A stretch of 32,706 nucleotides of DNA from Candidatus Omnitrophota bacterium (GCA_903861305.1 CAIOTT010000024.1:1-32706); one strand, 5' to 3'; counted from the stretch's first letter, positions 7,389 to 16,151 are shown. Notes: a model not told the origin generated them from the letters alone. Translations and numbers: made by a program.

Positions 7389-9241
7389 GCATGTTCGACA
7401 AGAATATCAGTCAGGAAAAATTGAAGTCCCTGGAATTTGCCGAAGCAGCCCGCGAACAGGAATGGAAATCCCCAAGCTACGCGCTCAATCTTTTTCACGG
7501 GAATGCGGATTTCACCCTGCTTCATCCTTTTCCCGAGCAGAGCGCCGAGGAAAAGAAGGCCGGGGATGAGTACATCGAGAAGATCGAGAAATTCCTGAAA
7601 GAGAACCTGGACCCTGACGAGGTCGACCGCACGGGGCTTATTCCCGACAAGGTTTACAAAGGCCTCGCGGCGCTGGGCGCTTTCGCGCTGAAAGTCCCGA
7701 AGGAATACGGCGGCATGGGGTTCAGCCAGTACAACTACAACCGCATCATGCACCTCGTTTCGAGCTACTGCGGGTCAACGGCCGTACTTTTGTCGGCGCA
7801 CCAGAGCATCGGCGTGCCCCAGCCGTTGAAACTTTTCGGGACGCCTGAACAGAAGAGCAAATACCTGCCCATGTTCGCACAGGGGGCGATATCGGCGTTC
7901 GCTTTGACAGAGCCGAGCGTGGGCTCGGACCCCCGCAAGATGCTCACGACGGCGGTCCCGACGGAAGATGGCAAACATTATATCCTCAACGGTGAAAAAC
8001 TCTGGTGCACCAACGGCCTTATCGCGGACGTTATCGCGGTCATGGCGCTCACCCCGTCGAAGACGGTCAGGGGCAAGGAGGTGAAGCAGATCACGGCTTT
8101 CATCGTGGAAACAAAATCACCGGGTTTTGAGAAGATCCATCGCTGTTCGTTCATGGGGCTTCATGGCATCCAGATCGGCCTTATCCGGTTCAACAATGTC
8201 ATGGTCCCCCGGGAGAATATCATCCTCGGTGAAGGGGAGGGGTTGAAACTGGCGCTGATGACCCTTAACACGGGCCGTTTGACCCTGCCTGCCGCCTCTG
8301 CCGGTATCGCGAAGTGGTGCCTTTATGTGGCCAGGGTCTGGTCCGGGAAAAGGCAGCAGTGGGGGAGTCCCATCGGCGAGCATGAAGCCGTGGCCCTCAA
8401 ACTTTCCTATATTGCCAGCCATACCTTCGCGCTTGACGCGGTGACGTGGCTCACCTCGGCCATGGCGGATGACAAGCACCGTGATATCCGCATCGAGGCC
8501 GCGGTCGCCAAATATTTCTCAACGGAGGTCTCCTGGAAGATCGCGGATGAGACGCTCCAGATCCGCGGCGGCAGCGGCTACGAGTCCTCCTCGTCGTTGC
8601 GCCAGCGCGGCGTGGATTACTGGCCTGTCGAGAGGGTCCTGCGGGATGTGCGCATCAACCGTATCATCGAAGGGACGAGCGAGATCATGCACCTTTTTAT
8701 TGCCCGTGAAGCGTTGGATCCGCATTTGTCAAAGATCAAGCCTTTGCTCAGCGGCCGCACGCCGATCCTGGTCAAGGCCATCGCCGCGGTCAAAATGGCG
8801 GCATATTACGCTTTCTGGTATCCCGGCCTTTGGGGCGGGTTCATCGTTCCGTCAGAGTTACAGGGCCTGCCGCCCGCCTTGCAGGGCCATATGATGTATG
8901 TCCGCAGCGCCAGCCGCCGCCTCGCGCGGGTGACGTTCCACAACATGGTCATCTATCAGCAGAAGCTCGAGAGCAAGCAGAGCATCCTCAACCGCATCGT
9001 CGATATCGGAACGGAATTGTTCGCCATGTCCGCTGCGTGTTCTTACGCGGCCATGCTCCACAAACAGGGGCAGGCCAATGCCGTTGACCTGGCGTCGGTT
9101 TTTTGCAATGAGTCCCGCAAACGGGTCGAGGCAACATTCAAGGATGGCGGGTGCTGCAATAAGGACAAGGCCAGCCTCAGGATCGCCAGGAAAGTCCTTT
9201 CCAAAGAATTCGAATGGATGGAGAATGAGATCATCAAATGA
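7385..9241 (+). CDS. acyl-CoA dehydrogenase, VLCAD/ACAD9-like
   Basis: This FAD enzyme introduces the trans-2 double bond into acyl-CoA, the first step of beta-oxidation, passing electrons to an electron-transfer flavoprotein. At 618 residues it is longer than short- and medium-chain dehydrogenases (about 380-400) and matches the VLCAD/ACAD9 type with a C-terminal helical extension (about 440-618), which in relatives helps dimerisation and membrane association. Visible motifs include AFALTEPSVGSD near 171-182 and LNGEKLWCTNG near 201. The catalytic base is Glu429 in RIIEGTSEI, as in VLCAD. The start chosen is the ATG behind AAAGGAGGGG, overlapping the fadI stop. The last codons overlap the next gene (ATGA). 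Electron acceptor genes (EtfAB, ETF-quinone oxidoreductase) are not in this window. A long-chain preference is inferred from family length. Confidence 0.92.
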   Translation: MSMFDKNISQEKLKSLEFAEAAREQEWKSPSYALNLFHGNADFTLLHPFPEQSAEEKKAGDEYIEKIEKFLKENLDPDEVDRTGLIPDKVYKGLAALGAFALKVPKEYGGMGFSQYNYNRIMHLVSSYCGSTAVLLSAHQSIGVPQPLKLFGTPEQKSKYLPMFAQGAISAFALTEPSVGSDPRKMLTTAVPTEDGKHYILNGEKLWCTNGLIADVIAVMALTPSKTVRGKEVKQITAFIVETKSPGFEKIHRCSFMGLHGIQIGLIRFNNVMVPRENIILGEGEGLKLALMTLNTGRLTLPAASAGIAKWCLYVARVWSGKRQQWGSPIGEHEAVALKLSYIASHTFALDAVTWLTSAMADDKHRDIRIEAAVAKYFSTEVSWKIADETLQIRGGSGYESSSSLRQRGVDYWPVERVLRDVRINRIIEGTSEIMHLFIAREALDPHLSKIKPLLSGRTPILVKAIAAVKMAAYYAFWYPGLWGGFIVPSELQGLPPALQGHMMYVRSASRRLARVTFHNMVIYQQKLESKQSILNRIVDIGTELFAMSAACSYAAMLHKQGQANAVDLASVFCNESRKRVEATFKDGGCCNKDKASLRIARKVLSKEFEWMENEIIK

Positions 9242-11379
9242 CCCCGATACGTTCGTTTTTTAACAAGCTGTCTGTCGTCAAGGATATCCTTATTTTTGAG
9301 GGGTTAAGCTGGCGCGAGCATAACCGCATCGCCCGTGTGTCGGAGCTGGTCGAGTTCAACAAGGGCGATGTTATTTGCCGCCAGGGGTCGCCTGCGGATG
9401 CCTTTTACGCGCTGGTGTCGGGCCGGGTTTATTCCTACACCATGAACGCCGCGGGCCAGAAAGAAGGGGCGGATTTTCTCCTGCGCGGCATGCACTTCGG
9501 CATCATTTCAGCCCTTACCGGAGAAGATCACTCCCACAGTTACCAGGCGGTCAATGATTCCGTTGTCCTGAAGATCGACAAGGACGCTTTTGCGCGGGTC
9601 TTGAAAACCACGCCGAAGCTCGCGCTGGCGCTCAGCAGCAGCCTTTCCCGCAAGATCCGCGGCCAGGCCTCCGAGTCACGCCGCATGCACGAGAACGTTA
9701 TCATCACGGTGTTCTCACCCGTAAAAGGTTCGGGCAGTTCAACGTATGCCGCGAATCTGGCCTTGTTCCTCAAGGCGCAAGCCGAGAGTAAAAGGGTCCT
9801 GCTTTTAAGCCTTTCAGCAGACATGGGATCTTCTTTGCCCGACCTGGCGGAGCTCATTGCGGACCATCACAACGTCATGGCGGCGATCCAGAAGGAGAAG
9901 ATCTCTATTCATGTTCTGGGTGTCAAATTCGATCCCGGCGACAATGTGTTGTTGGGCCGCATCAGCCAGTTCGTCAGCGCGTTCGTCAATGATTACGACC
10001 ATGTTGTTTTCGACCTGTCGAGCCCTATGGATGATGTGACGCTGAAGATCCTTGTGCAGAGCGATGTCGTGCATCTTGTGACCCTTGGTTTCAGGAAAGA
10101 CCTCGAGTTGGCGCGTCAAGTGCTCGACAAGTTCCCGCAGGCGTTGAAAGAGAGGATAGGCTCTAACAAGGTCAAGGTTGTCGTCAGTGGCGCGGAACGC
10201 CGCAACTGTTTAAGGCCTGACAAGATCAGGAATATCCTCGACCATGATATTTTTTTGAATCTGCCGTATATTAAACCCGGAGAGTCGAGCGAAGAGCTTA
10301 TGAGTGAAGGTTTTTCGCTGACACGCGTGGCCGCGAACAGTGAATACGCTGTTATTTTGCAGCGCTTGAGCCGGCAGATCGGAGGGTCTCTGATCGGCAT
10401 TGCTTTGGGCGGCGGCGCGGCGCTCGGCCTGGCGCATATCGGGGTCATCCGTGTCCTTGAGAAAGAGAATATCCCCGTGGATATTATTACCGGCAGCAGC
10501 ATGGGCGCGTTGATCGGCGCGCTATGGGCGGTCGGGTATAAAGCCGATGAGATCGAAGGCTTCGCCCGGGAATTCGAGAACAAGAGCGCTTTGCTTAAGC
10601 TTTTCGATCCCCCGGTCCAGCGCGGGATGGTGTTGACCATGGTGGTCGCCATGCTTGCGTTCTCCAACTTTTCTCTGCTGGCATTCCTGTTCATGATCTT
10701 TCTCATCCCTGTCGCTTTTGTCCCGATATCCGGGCTTATCCGCGGCAAGGCGATCAAGTATTGGCTCAAGAGCAAGCTTGGCCGGCGGACTTTTTTGCAT
10801 CTGCGGATCCCTTTACGGATCGTGGCGTATGACCTTTATTATCGCCGGGAGATCGTTATTGATGAGGGTACTTTGGTGGACGCGGTCAGCAAGAGCATCG
10901 CCATTCCCGGCATTATCCGTCCGGTGATGGAGGCCGGCCAGATGATCATTGACGGCGGTGTCATGAACCCCTTGCCCACCAACGTGCTGGTGGACATGGG
11001 CATCAAGAAGATCATCGCGGTCAATGTGCTGCAGTCGCCGGAACAGGCGTCATGGGGCCAAAAGCAGGAGGTTGAGCAGATGCGGCAGCAGGCCAACGTG
11101 TCGTTTAAAGATGAGCCGCTGCACTATCTTGGGAATCACCTGGCACATCTGTTCCTCACTTCCATTACGCCGAATATCGCCGACATCGTCGTCAGGACGC
11201 TGCAGGCGTCGGAATATATCCTTGCTGAGAAAAGCGCGAAACAGGCGGATGTCCTCATTCATCCCGACCTGTCCGGGATCAACTGGTTCGAGATCTATGA
11301 GGTGACCAAACTTCTCAAGCGCGGGCAGGAAGCAGGGCTCAAACATTTGCCGGATATCCAGGCCCTTGTGAAACGTTGA
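9238..11379 (+). CDS. cNMP-binding / degenerate MinD-like / patatin phospholipase fusion (NTE family)
   Basis: Three regions are visible in 713 residues. Residues 1-145 resemble a Crp-type cyclic-nucleotide-binding domain (GDVICRQG, Y58-A-L-V-S-G). Residues 150-345 resemble a MinD-like fold, but the Walker A is KGSGSST and lacks the nucleotide-contacting lysine, so it is probably not an active ATPase. Residues 384-610 form a patatin lipase domain with the oxyanion loop GGGAALG (391-397), nucleophile S421 in GSSMG and catalytic D572 in DGG. This resembles neuropathy-target-esterase relatives, which hydrolyse phospholipids or lysophospholipids. A hydrophobic stretch at about 464-498, long enough for one or two membrane passes, lies inside the patatin domain between Ser and Asp. 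The gene overlaps the acyl-CoA dehydrogenase by four bases, suggesting it supplies fatty acids to that pathway. Substrate and ligand are inferred. Confidence 0.85.
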   Translation: MTPIRSFFNKLSVVKDILIFEGLSWREHNRIARVSELVEFNKGDVICRQGSPADAFYALVSGRVYSYTMNAAGQKEGADFLLRGMHFGIISALTGEDHSHSYQAVNDSVVLKIDKDAFARVLKTTPKLALALSSSLSRKIRGQASESRRMHENVIITVFSPVKGSGSSTYAANLALFLKAQAESKRVLLLSLSADMGSSLPDLAELIADHHNVMAAIQKEKISIHVLGVKFDPGDNVLLGRISQFVSAFVNDYDHVVFDLSSPMDDVTLKILVQSDVVHLVTLGFRKDLELARQVLDKFPQALKERIGSNKVKVVVSGAERRNCLRPDKIRNILDHDIFLNLPYIKPGESSEELMSEGFSLTRVAANSEYAVILQRLSRQIGGSLIGIALGGGAALGLAHIGVIRVLEKENIPVDIITGSSMGALIGALWAVGYKADEIEGFAREFENKSALLKLFDPPVQRGMVLTMVVAMLAFSNFSLLAFLFMIFLIPVAFVPISGLIRGKAIKYWLKSKLGRRTFLHLRIPLRIVAYDLYYRREIVIDEGTLVDAVSKSIAIPGIIRPVMEAGQMIIDGGVMNPLPTNVLVDMGIKKIIAVNVLQSPEQASWGQKQEVEQMRQQANVSFKDEPLHYLGNHLAHLFLTSITPNIADIVVRTLQASEYILAEKSAKQADVLIHPDLSGINWFEIYEVTKLLKRGQEAGLKHLPDIQALVKR

Positions 11380-11403
11380 GATCCATTTTCAGGAAAAGTC
11401 CCC

Positions 11404-12939
11404 ATGGATGACGCGATCGTTGATAATAACGCGGATAATATCGCGTCGCGGCCGACCCCTCTTTACTGCGAGCAGCTTCCGACTTCTTTTGATCCGGCCT
11501 TAGGCAGGATACTTGTGACCGGGGCATCAGGGTACATCGGCGGCAGGCTTGTGCCCGAGCTTATGGCCCGGGGGTACAAGGTCCGCATCATGATCCGGTC
11601 ATTTTCGCCGGAATACGCTGGGCGCTGGCCGGGAGCCGAAGTCGTTGTCGCGGATGTGCTCTCCCAAGACCAGGTCAAAAAAGCCATGGAGGGGGTGGAT
11701 ACAGCCTATTATCTCGTCCACTCCCTGGTCCTTGGCCCTAAAGAGTTCGCGTCGGCGGATATTGAAGGCGCCAAGAATTTTCGGGAGGCGGCTGAGGTCC
11801 AGGGGCTTAAGCGGATCATTTATCTGGGAGGGCTGGGGGATGTGCGTAATAAACTTTCTCCCCATCTTCACAGCCGGGCCCAGGTCGCTGAAGAGCTTAA
11901 GAAAGGCAAGGTCCCGGTCACGGTGCTGCGCGCGGCGGTCATCGTTGGTTCCGGAAGCGCTTCCTATGAGATCATCCAGCATCTGGTCAAAAGGCTTAGC
12001 TTCTTTTTTATCCCGCCCTGGGCGAGAAATCGTTGCCAGCCGATCGCGGTGCGTGATGTGGTCAAATACCTGGTGGGTGTCCTGGAACACCCCGCTGCCG
12101 CCGGGCAGTCTTTTGATATTGGCGGCCCGGATGTCCTGACCTATGAGGGGATGTTGAAGGTCCTCGCCGAGATCCTGAACAAGAAAGTCGTTTTCATTGC
12201 GGTTCCGTTCGCTAATATCCATTTTTATGCGTACATCACAAGCCTGCTCACGCCCATCCCGGACCCCATCACGGAATGCCTGATGGGGAGCCTGAACAAT
12301 GAAGTCGTTTGCCAGAATGAGAAGATCAAGGAGCTTCTGCCGTTCAAGAATGTCACTTACAGGGAAGCTATTGTCCTGGCCATGACCAGGGAAGAACAGG
12401 ATGCGGTCTATACCCGCTGGTCGGACGCGTACCCGCCGGCGCATGAGCTGGCGCTAAAGCTCAAGGAGTTAGGGGAGGGCCCGACCTTCGTGGCCAGTTA
12501 TTCCCTGCTTACGGCCAAAAGCGCGGCATCGCTGTTCAGGTCATTTTGCAGGATCGGCGGCAGGAAAGGCTGGTTCTACGGCAATTGGATGTGGCGCTTG
12601 CGGGGGATCATTGACCGCCTGATGCTCGGCGTCGGCGATGCGCGCGGCCGGAAGAAATATTCCGGGCTCAACATTAATGACGTGATCGATTTCTGGCGCG
12701 TGGAGGATATTCAGCAGGACAAGACGCTTCTCCTGCGGGCCGAGATGAAGATCCCCGGAAGGGCGTGGCTGGAGTTCAATATCACCGAACTGGGGACGCA
12801 GCGGGTGCTCAGCACAACGGCCTATTACGACACTCATACGTTTTTGGGCAGTGCGTACTGGTACGCGTGCCTGCCGTTCCACTATTTCATTTTCCGCAAT
12901 TTGATCAAGCAGATCGAAGACAAGTCGCTCGTGTCCTGA
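11404..12939 (+). CDS. NAD(P)-binding SDR-family protein with C-terminal DUF2867
   Basis: The 511-residue protein has a 34-residue leader, then an atypical short-chain dehydrogenase/epimerase Rossmann domain (VTGASGYIGGRL at 38-49, with the TGxxGxxG signature). The C-terminal region (about 345-510) has the look of DUF2867, the partner domain in YbjT-like proteins. SDRs of this atypical group act as oxidoreductases, isomerases or quinone/redox-linked regulators; no substrate can be assigned. A candidate ribosome site, AGGAAAAG at 11391-11398, precedes the ATG by five bases. It follows the patatin gene after 24 bases with no terminator between, so it is probably the last gene of the lipid operon. 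A role in membrane-lipid or isoprenoid/quinone metabolism would fit the context but is not demonstrated. Confidence 0.85.
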   Translation: MDDAIVDNNADNIASRPTPLYCEQLPTSFDPALGRILVTGASGYIGGRLVPELMARGYKVRIMIRSFSPEYAGRWPGAEVVVADVLSQDQVKKAMEGVDTAYYLVHSLVLGPKEFASADIEGAKNFREAAEVQGLKRIIYLGGLGDVRNKLSPHLHSRAQVAEELKKGKVPVTVLRAAVIVGSGSASYEIIQHLVKRLSFFFIPPWARNRCQPIAVRDVVKYLVGVLEHPAAAGQSFDIGGPDVLTYEGMLKVLAEILNKKVVFIAVPFANIHFYAYITSLLTPIPDPITECLMGSLNNEVVCQNEKIKELLPFKNVTYREAIVLAMTREEQDAVYTRWSDAYPPAHELALKLKELGEGPTFVASYSLLTAKSAASLFRSFCRIGGRKGWFYGNWMWRLRGIIDRLMLGVGDARGRKKYSGLNINDVIDFWRVEDIQQDKTLLLRAEMKIPGRAWLEFNITELGTQRVLSTTAYYDTHTFLGSAYWYACLPFHYFIFRNLIKQIEDKSLVS

Positions 12940-12944
12940 GCGGT

Positions 12945-12965
12945 TGTTACAATGTTAACGTAACA
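12945..12965. promoter_or_regulatory. palindromic candidate operator upstream of the cytochrome b-c fusion
   Basis: TGTTAC at 12945-12950 and GTAACA at 12960-12965 are inverted copies flanking a central GTTAAC palindrome at 12954-12959, giving three GTTAC-like half sites in 21 bases. It lies directly before a candidate -35 element, a usual place for an activator. It does not match the FNR consensus (TTGAT-N4-ATCAA). The binding protein is unknown. Confidence 0.35.
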
Positions 12966-12966
12966 G

Positions 12967-12995
12967 TTGTTTCCGCGACACAAGCTTGGTAAACT
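12967..12995 (+). promoter_or_regulatory. candidate promoter for the electron-transfer locus
   Basis: TTGTTT at 12967-12972 and TAAACT at 12990-12995 are separated by 17 bases. The -10 ends only seven bases before the preferred ATG at 13003, so a transcript made here would be nearly leaderless. This agrees with the lack of a Shine-Dalgarno before that ATG. Confidence 0.35.
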
Positions 12996-13002
12996 GACAT
13001 TT

Positions 13003-15786
13003 ATGCTATTCCGCAGGCACGGGATTCTTCCTTCAATCATGGCTTTTTTTCTGGTTGCGTCTGCGGCGCCGTCACTGGCGTTTGCCCAGGAAAAGAGCGC
13101 GGCGCCACCGCCTGTTGACAATGACACTTGCCTGGCTTGCCACAGCGACAAGGACAGCGCCCCTTTTGTCGATGATAAAGTTTTCAAGGCGTCGCGCCAC
13201 GGCGGGGCCTTGTGCACCAGTTGCCACGCGGACCTTGCCGCCTCTGATTTCCCCCATAAAACGCCGGCCCCGGTCAATTGCGGAGCCTGTCATGCCTCCG
13301 AAGAACAAAAGTTCGTGGACAGCCTTCACGGCAAGGCCCTGGCGCGGGGCGACAAACTGGCGCCGCGGTGCCAGAGTTGCCATGGCAGTCATGATATCGT
13401 TGCGGTCAAGGATAACGCCTCCAGGGTTTCGCCTATCAAGATCCCTTTTGTCTGCGGCTCATGCCACAGTGAAGGTTTGCCCGTGCAGGTCCAGCGGGAA
13501 ATACATCAGGACCATATCCTTGAGAACTATTCCGAGAGTATCCACGGGGAAGGGCTTTTAAAAAAAGGTTTGAACGTGACCGCCACGTGCGCCTCCTGCC
13601 ACAGCGCGCACCAGATCCTGCCGCATACGGACCCGCGCTCCTCGATCGCGCGCCGGAATATCGTCCACAACTGCCTCACGTGCCATGCCCAGATCGAGCA
13701 GGTGCACCGCAAGATCATCAAGGGCGAGCTCTGGGAAAAACAGCCTGAGGCCATCCCTGTTTGCGTGGATTGCCATCAACCGCATAAGGCGCGAAGGGTC
13801 TTTTACGATCAGGGTGTGGCGGATAACGATTGCCTGACGTGCCATGCCAAAAAAGATATTGTTGCCTCTAAAGGCGGTCGCACGCTTTTTGTTGACGGGG
13901 CAGAGCACACATCTTCGGCCCACGCGAAGGTCTCCTGCGCCCAGTGTCATATCGAGGTCTCTCCGTCCAAAGTCCGCGCGTGTGAAACGATCACCCGTAA
14001 GGTCGATTGCGCCAGCTGCCATAACCAGCAGGGAGAACAATACCAGCGCGGCGTCCACGGCCAGTTGAGCAAGAAGGGGAATCCCGATGCGCCGGCATGC
14101 ACGGATTGCCACGGCACCCACGCGGTCTTGTCAAGGACTAATGTGGCCTCGCCCTCGTATCCTACAAATGTCCCCAGCCTGTGCGCGCGCTGCCACCAGG
14201 AAAAAGGGAAGGCCGCGGTCCGCTACAAGGGGACGCAGCATGACGTGATCGAGCATTACAGGGAAAGCATCCATGGCAAGGGGCTGTTAAAGAGCGGGTT
14301 GGTGGTCACGGCAACATGCACCAGCTGCCACACGGCCCATGAAGAGCTTCCGGTGGCCGATCCTTTGTCGAGCGTTAATCCGGCCAAGATCGCCGGCACC
14401 TGCGCCAAATGCCACAACGGTGTTTATGAGAAATACAGGCAGAGCGTCCATGCCACGGGCAAGCCGGGCAATCATGATAAATTGCCTGTCTGCAACGATT
14501 GCCATACAGCGCACACCATCAAGCGCGCGGACAAGAATGATTTCAAGTTCGAGATCATGGATGTTTGCGGAAAATGTCACCTTGACATCGCCGGGACTTA
14601 TTTCCAGACCTTTCACGGGAAAGCGGTCAAGCTGGGATACGCCAAGGCTGCGAAATGCGCGGACTGCCACGGCGCTCACGATATCTTTCCTGTTGACGAC
14701 GCACGTTCCCTGCTCAGCCATGAGAACATCCTCAAGACATGCCGGCAATGCCATGAGGGGGCTACCCGTCAATTCGCCGGATATCTGACGCATGCGACGC
14801 ATCACGATCCCGGGAAATATCCCTGGATATTCTGGACGTTCTGGTTCATGACCGGTTTGCTGATCGGGACGTTCACGTTCTTCACCCTGCACACGCTGTT
14901 ATGGCTGCCGAAATCCTTTGAGATGCGGCGCGCCCATCCGCCCAAGCCGGATGATCCGTCGCAAAAACAATATGTCCGTTTCCCTGTCTTTTACCGGATA
15001 CTGCACGTGCTGATGATCATCAGCTTCCTGACCCTTGCTATCACCGGGATGACGCTCAAGTTCTCCTATATGAAGTGGGCGACCGTGCTGTCGGCCATGA
15101 TCGGCGGTTTCGCGGTGTCCGGGTTCCTCCATCGCTGTGCGGCCCTGCTGATGTTCGGGGTGTTCTTCGCCCACATCGTGGACCTCCTGCGGCGCAAGCC
15201 CATCGAATTCAAGAGCTGGAAGAACATGCTCACCGGCCCCAACACGGTCCTCTTCACCCTGCGTGATGTCAGGGAGTTCGCGGCCACTATCAAGTGGTAT
15301 TTTGGCAAGGGGCCGCGGCCAAGTTATGGGCGCTGGACGTATTGGGAGAAGTTCGATTACATGGCTGTCTTTTGGGGCGTCACCGTCATCGGTTTCTCCG
15401 GATTGATGCTGTGGTTCCCGGAAGTCTTCACACGGGTTTTCCCGGGCTGGGTCATCAACGTGGCGACGATCATCCACAGTGATGAAGCGCTTCTGGCCGC
15501 GGGTTTCATTTTCACGATCCATTTCTTCAACACGCATTTCAGGCCCGAGAAGTTCCCCATGGATACCGTCATTTTCACGGGCCGCACATCGGTCGAGGAG
15601 TTGAAGCACGAGCGTCCGGACGAATACGCGGCGCTGGTGGCCAAGGGTGAACTTGAGAAGCGTTTGGCGGACCCGCTGCCGCCGCATACGGTGAGGGTCA
15701 TGAAGATCTTCGGCTGGTGCGCACTTGTCATCGGACTGGTCCTTGTGGTCTGCATCATCTATGCGATGCTGTTCGGGTATAAATAG
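13003..15786 (+). CDS. 19-heme cytochrome c fused to a membrane cytochrome b domain
   Basis: A Sec signal (residues 1-29, ending AFAQ) exports a cytochrome region with 19 CXXCH motifs between residues 43 and 583, each expected to bind one c-heme. The hemes repeat with a period of eight: motifs 4-8 recur as 12-16 at exactly 243 residues, and 1-3 resemble 9-11 and 17-19. Residues about 607-925 contain six likely membrane helices with histidines (H630, H668, H710, H724, H840) suited to b-type hemes, resembling cytochrome b561/HydC-like quinone-reacting subunits. The protein probably moves electrons between the quinone pool and periplasmic cytochromes; the idea is like Geobacter CbcL but with the domains in the opposite order and more hemes. 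The ATG at 13003 is preferred because the signal peptide begins there; an upstream in-frame TTG at 12967 would overlap the candidate promoter. Quinone direction is inferred. Confidence 0.9.
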   Translation: MLFRRHGILPSIMAFFLVASAAPSLAFAQEKSAAPPPVDNDTCLACHSDKDSAPFVDDKVFKASRHGGALCTSCHADLAASDFPHKTPAPVNCGACHASEEQKFVDSLHGKALARGDKLAPRCQSCHGSHDIVAVKDNASRVSPIKIPFVCGSCHSEGLPVQVQREIHQDHILENYSESIHGEGLLKKGLNVTATCASCHSAHQILPHTDPRSSIARRNIVHNCLTCHAQIEQVHRKIIKGELWEKQPEAIPVCVDCHQPHKARRVFYDQGVADNDCLTCHAKKDIVASKGGRTLFVDGAEHTSSAHAKVSCAQCHIEVSPSKVRACETITRKVDCASCHNQQGEQYQRGVHGQLSKKGNPDAPACTDCHGTHAVLSRTNVASPSYPTNVPSLCARCHQEKGKAAVRYKGTQHDVIEHYRESIHGKGLLKSGLVVTATCTSCHTAHEELPVADPLSSVNPAKIAGTCAKCHNGVYEKYRQSVHATGKPGNHDKLPVCNDCHTAHTIKRADKNDFKFEIMDVCGKCHLDIAGTYFQTFHGKAVKLGYAKAAKCADCHGAHDIFPVDDARSLLSHENILKTCRQCHEGATRQFAGYLTHATHHDPGKYPWIFWTFWFMTGLLIGTFTFFTLHTLLWLPKSFEMRRAHPPKPDDPSQKQYVRFPVFYRILHVLMIISFLTLAITGMTLKFSYMKWATVLSAMIGGFAVSGFLHRCAALLMFGVFFAHIVDLLRRKPIEFKSWKNMLTGPNTVLFTLRDVREFAATIKWYFGKGPRPSYGRWTYWEKFDYMAVFWGVTVIGFSGLMLWFPEVFTRVFPGWVINVATIIHSDEALLAAGFIFTIHFFNTHFRPEKFPMDTVIFTGRTSVEELKHERPDEYAALVAKGELEKRLADPLPPHTVRVMKIFGWCALVIGLVLVVCIIYAMLFGYK
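13300..14751 (+). repeat. tandem duplication of an octaheme unit within the 19-heme cytochrome
   Basis: Residues about 100-340 (13300-14022) and 343-583 (14029-14751) align as two eight-heme units. The CXXCH positions 123, 151, 196, 224 and 254 recur at 366, 394, 439, 467 and 497, an identical 243-residue shift. Flanking words are also shared, such as ESIHGxGLLKxGL and VTATCxSCHxAH. The first three hemes are a partial third copy. Confidence 0.88.
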
Positions 15787-15812
15787 TTTGTTATGGGAAA
15801 AGGCTGGGCTGG

Positions 15813-16151
15813 ATGTTCGAGAGAAAACATGAAAAAGTAGTTTCTAGCGCTGTTTTTATCAAAAGGATGTTTCGCCATATCGGGCTTGCTATTCCATTGA
15901 TCTGCGGGGCGTTGGCGATCGGCGTGGCGGGGTATCACTGGATCGCCGGGCTCTCCTGGATCGATTCTTTTCTCAATGCTTCGATGATCCTGGGCGGGAT
16001 GGGACCTGTAAATCCTTTGACAACAGACAGCGCGAAATTTTTTGCGTCGTGTTATGCTCTTTTCAGCGGGATCGTCTTTATCGGTGTCATGGGTATCATC
16101 CTGATGCCGGTCCTACACCGGGTGATCCACAAGTTCCATGTTGTCGACTAA
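15813..16151 (+). CDS. small two-helix membrane protein, ion-channel-like
   Basis: This 112-residue protein has two clear hydrophobic helices (about residues 23-46 and 77-100) flanking a short re-entrant-looking segment (SFLNASMILGGMGPVNPL, about 51-68). That layout is the one of two-helix potassium-channel pores, but the TVGYG selectivity filter is replaced by GGMGPV, so potassium selectivity is unlikely. The C-terminus is short and His-rich (HRVIHKFH). It lies 26 bases after the 19-heme protein and is probably co-transcribed. It could be an accessory subunit of that complex or a degenerate channel; the sequence does not decide. The chosen ATG has a GGAAAAGG-like sequence upstream. Confidence 0.75.
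   Translation: MFERKHEKVVSSAVFIKRMFRHIGLAIPLICGALAIGVAGYHWIAGLSWIDSFLNASMILGGMGPVNPLTTDSAKFFASCYALFSGIVFIGVMGIILMPVLHRVIHKFHVVD

Noticed and set aside
11599-12444. Long minus-strand open frame (281 codons)
   Set aside because: Shadow of the SDR-DUF2867 gene in GC-rich sequence; no ribosome site or family features.
13300-14751. DNA-level tandem repeat or CRISPR-like array
   Set aside because: The repetition is at protein level (heme motifs with 243-residue period); no short identical DNA repeats with spacers were seen.
15813-16151. Calling the small membrane protein a potassium channel
   Set aside because: The TVGYG filter is missing.
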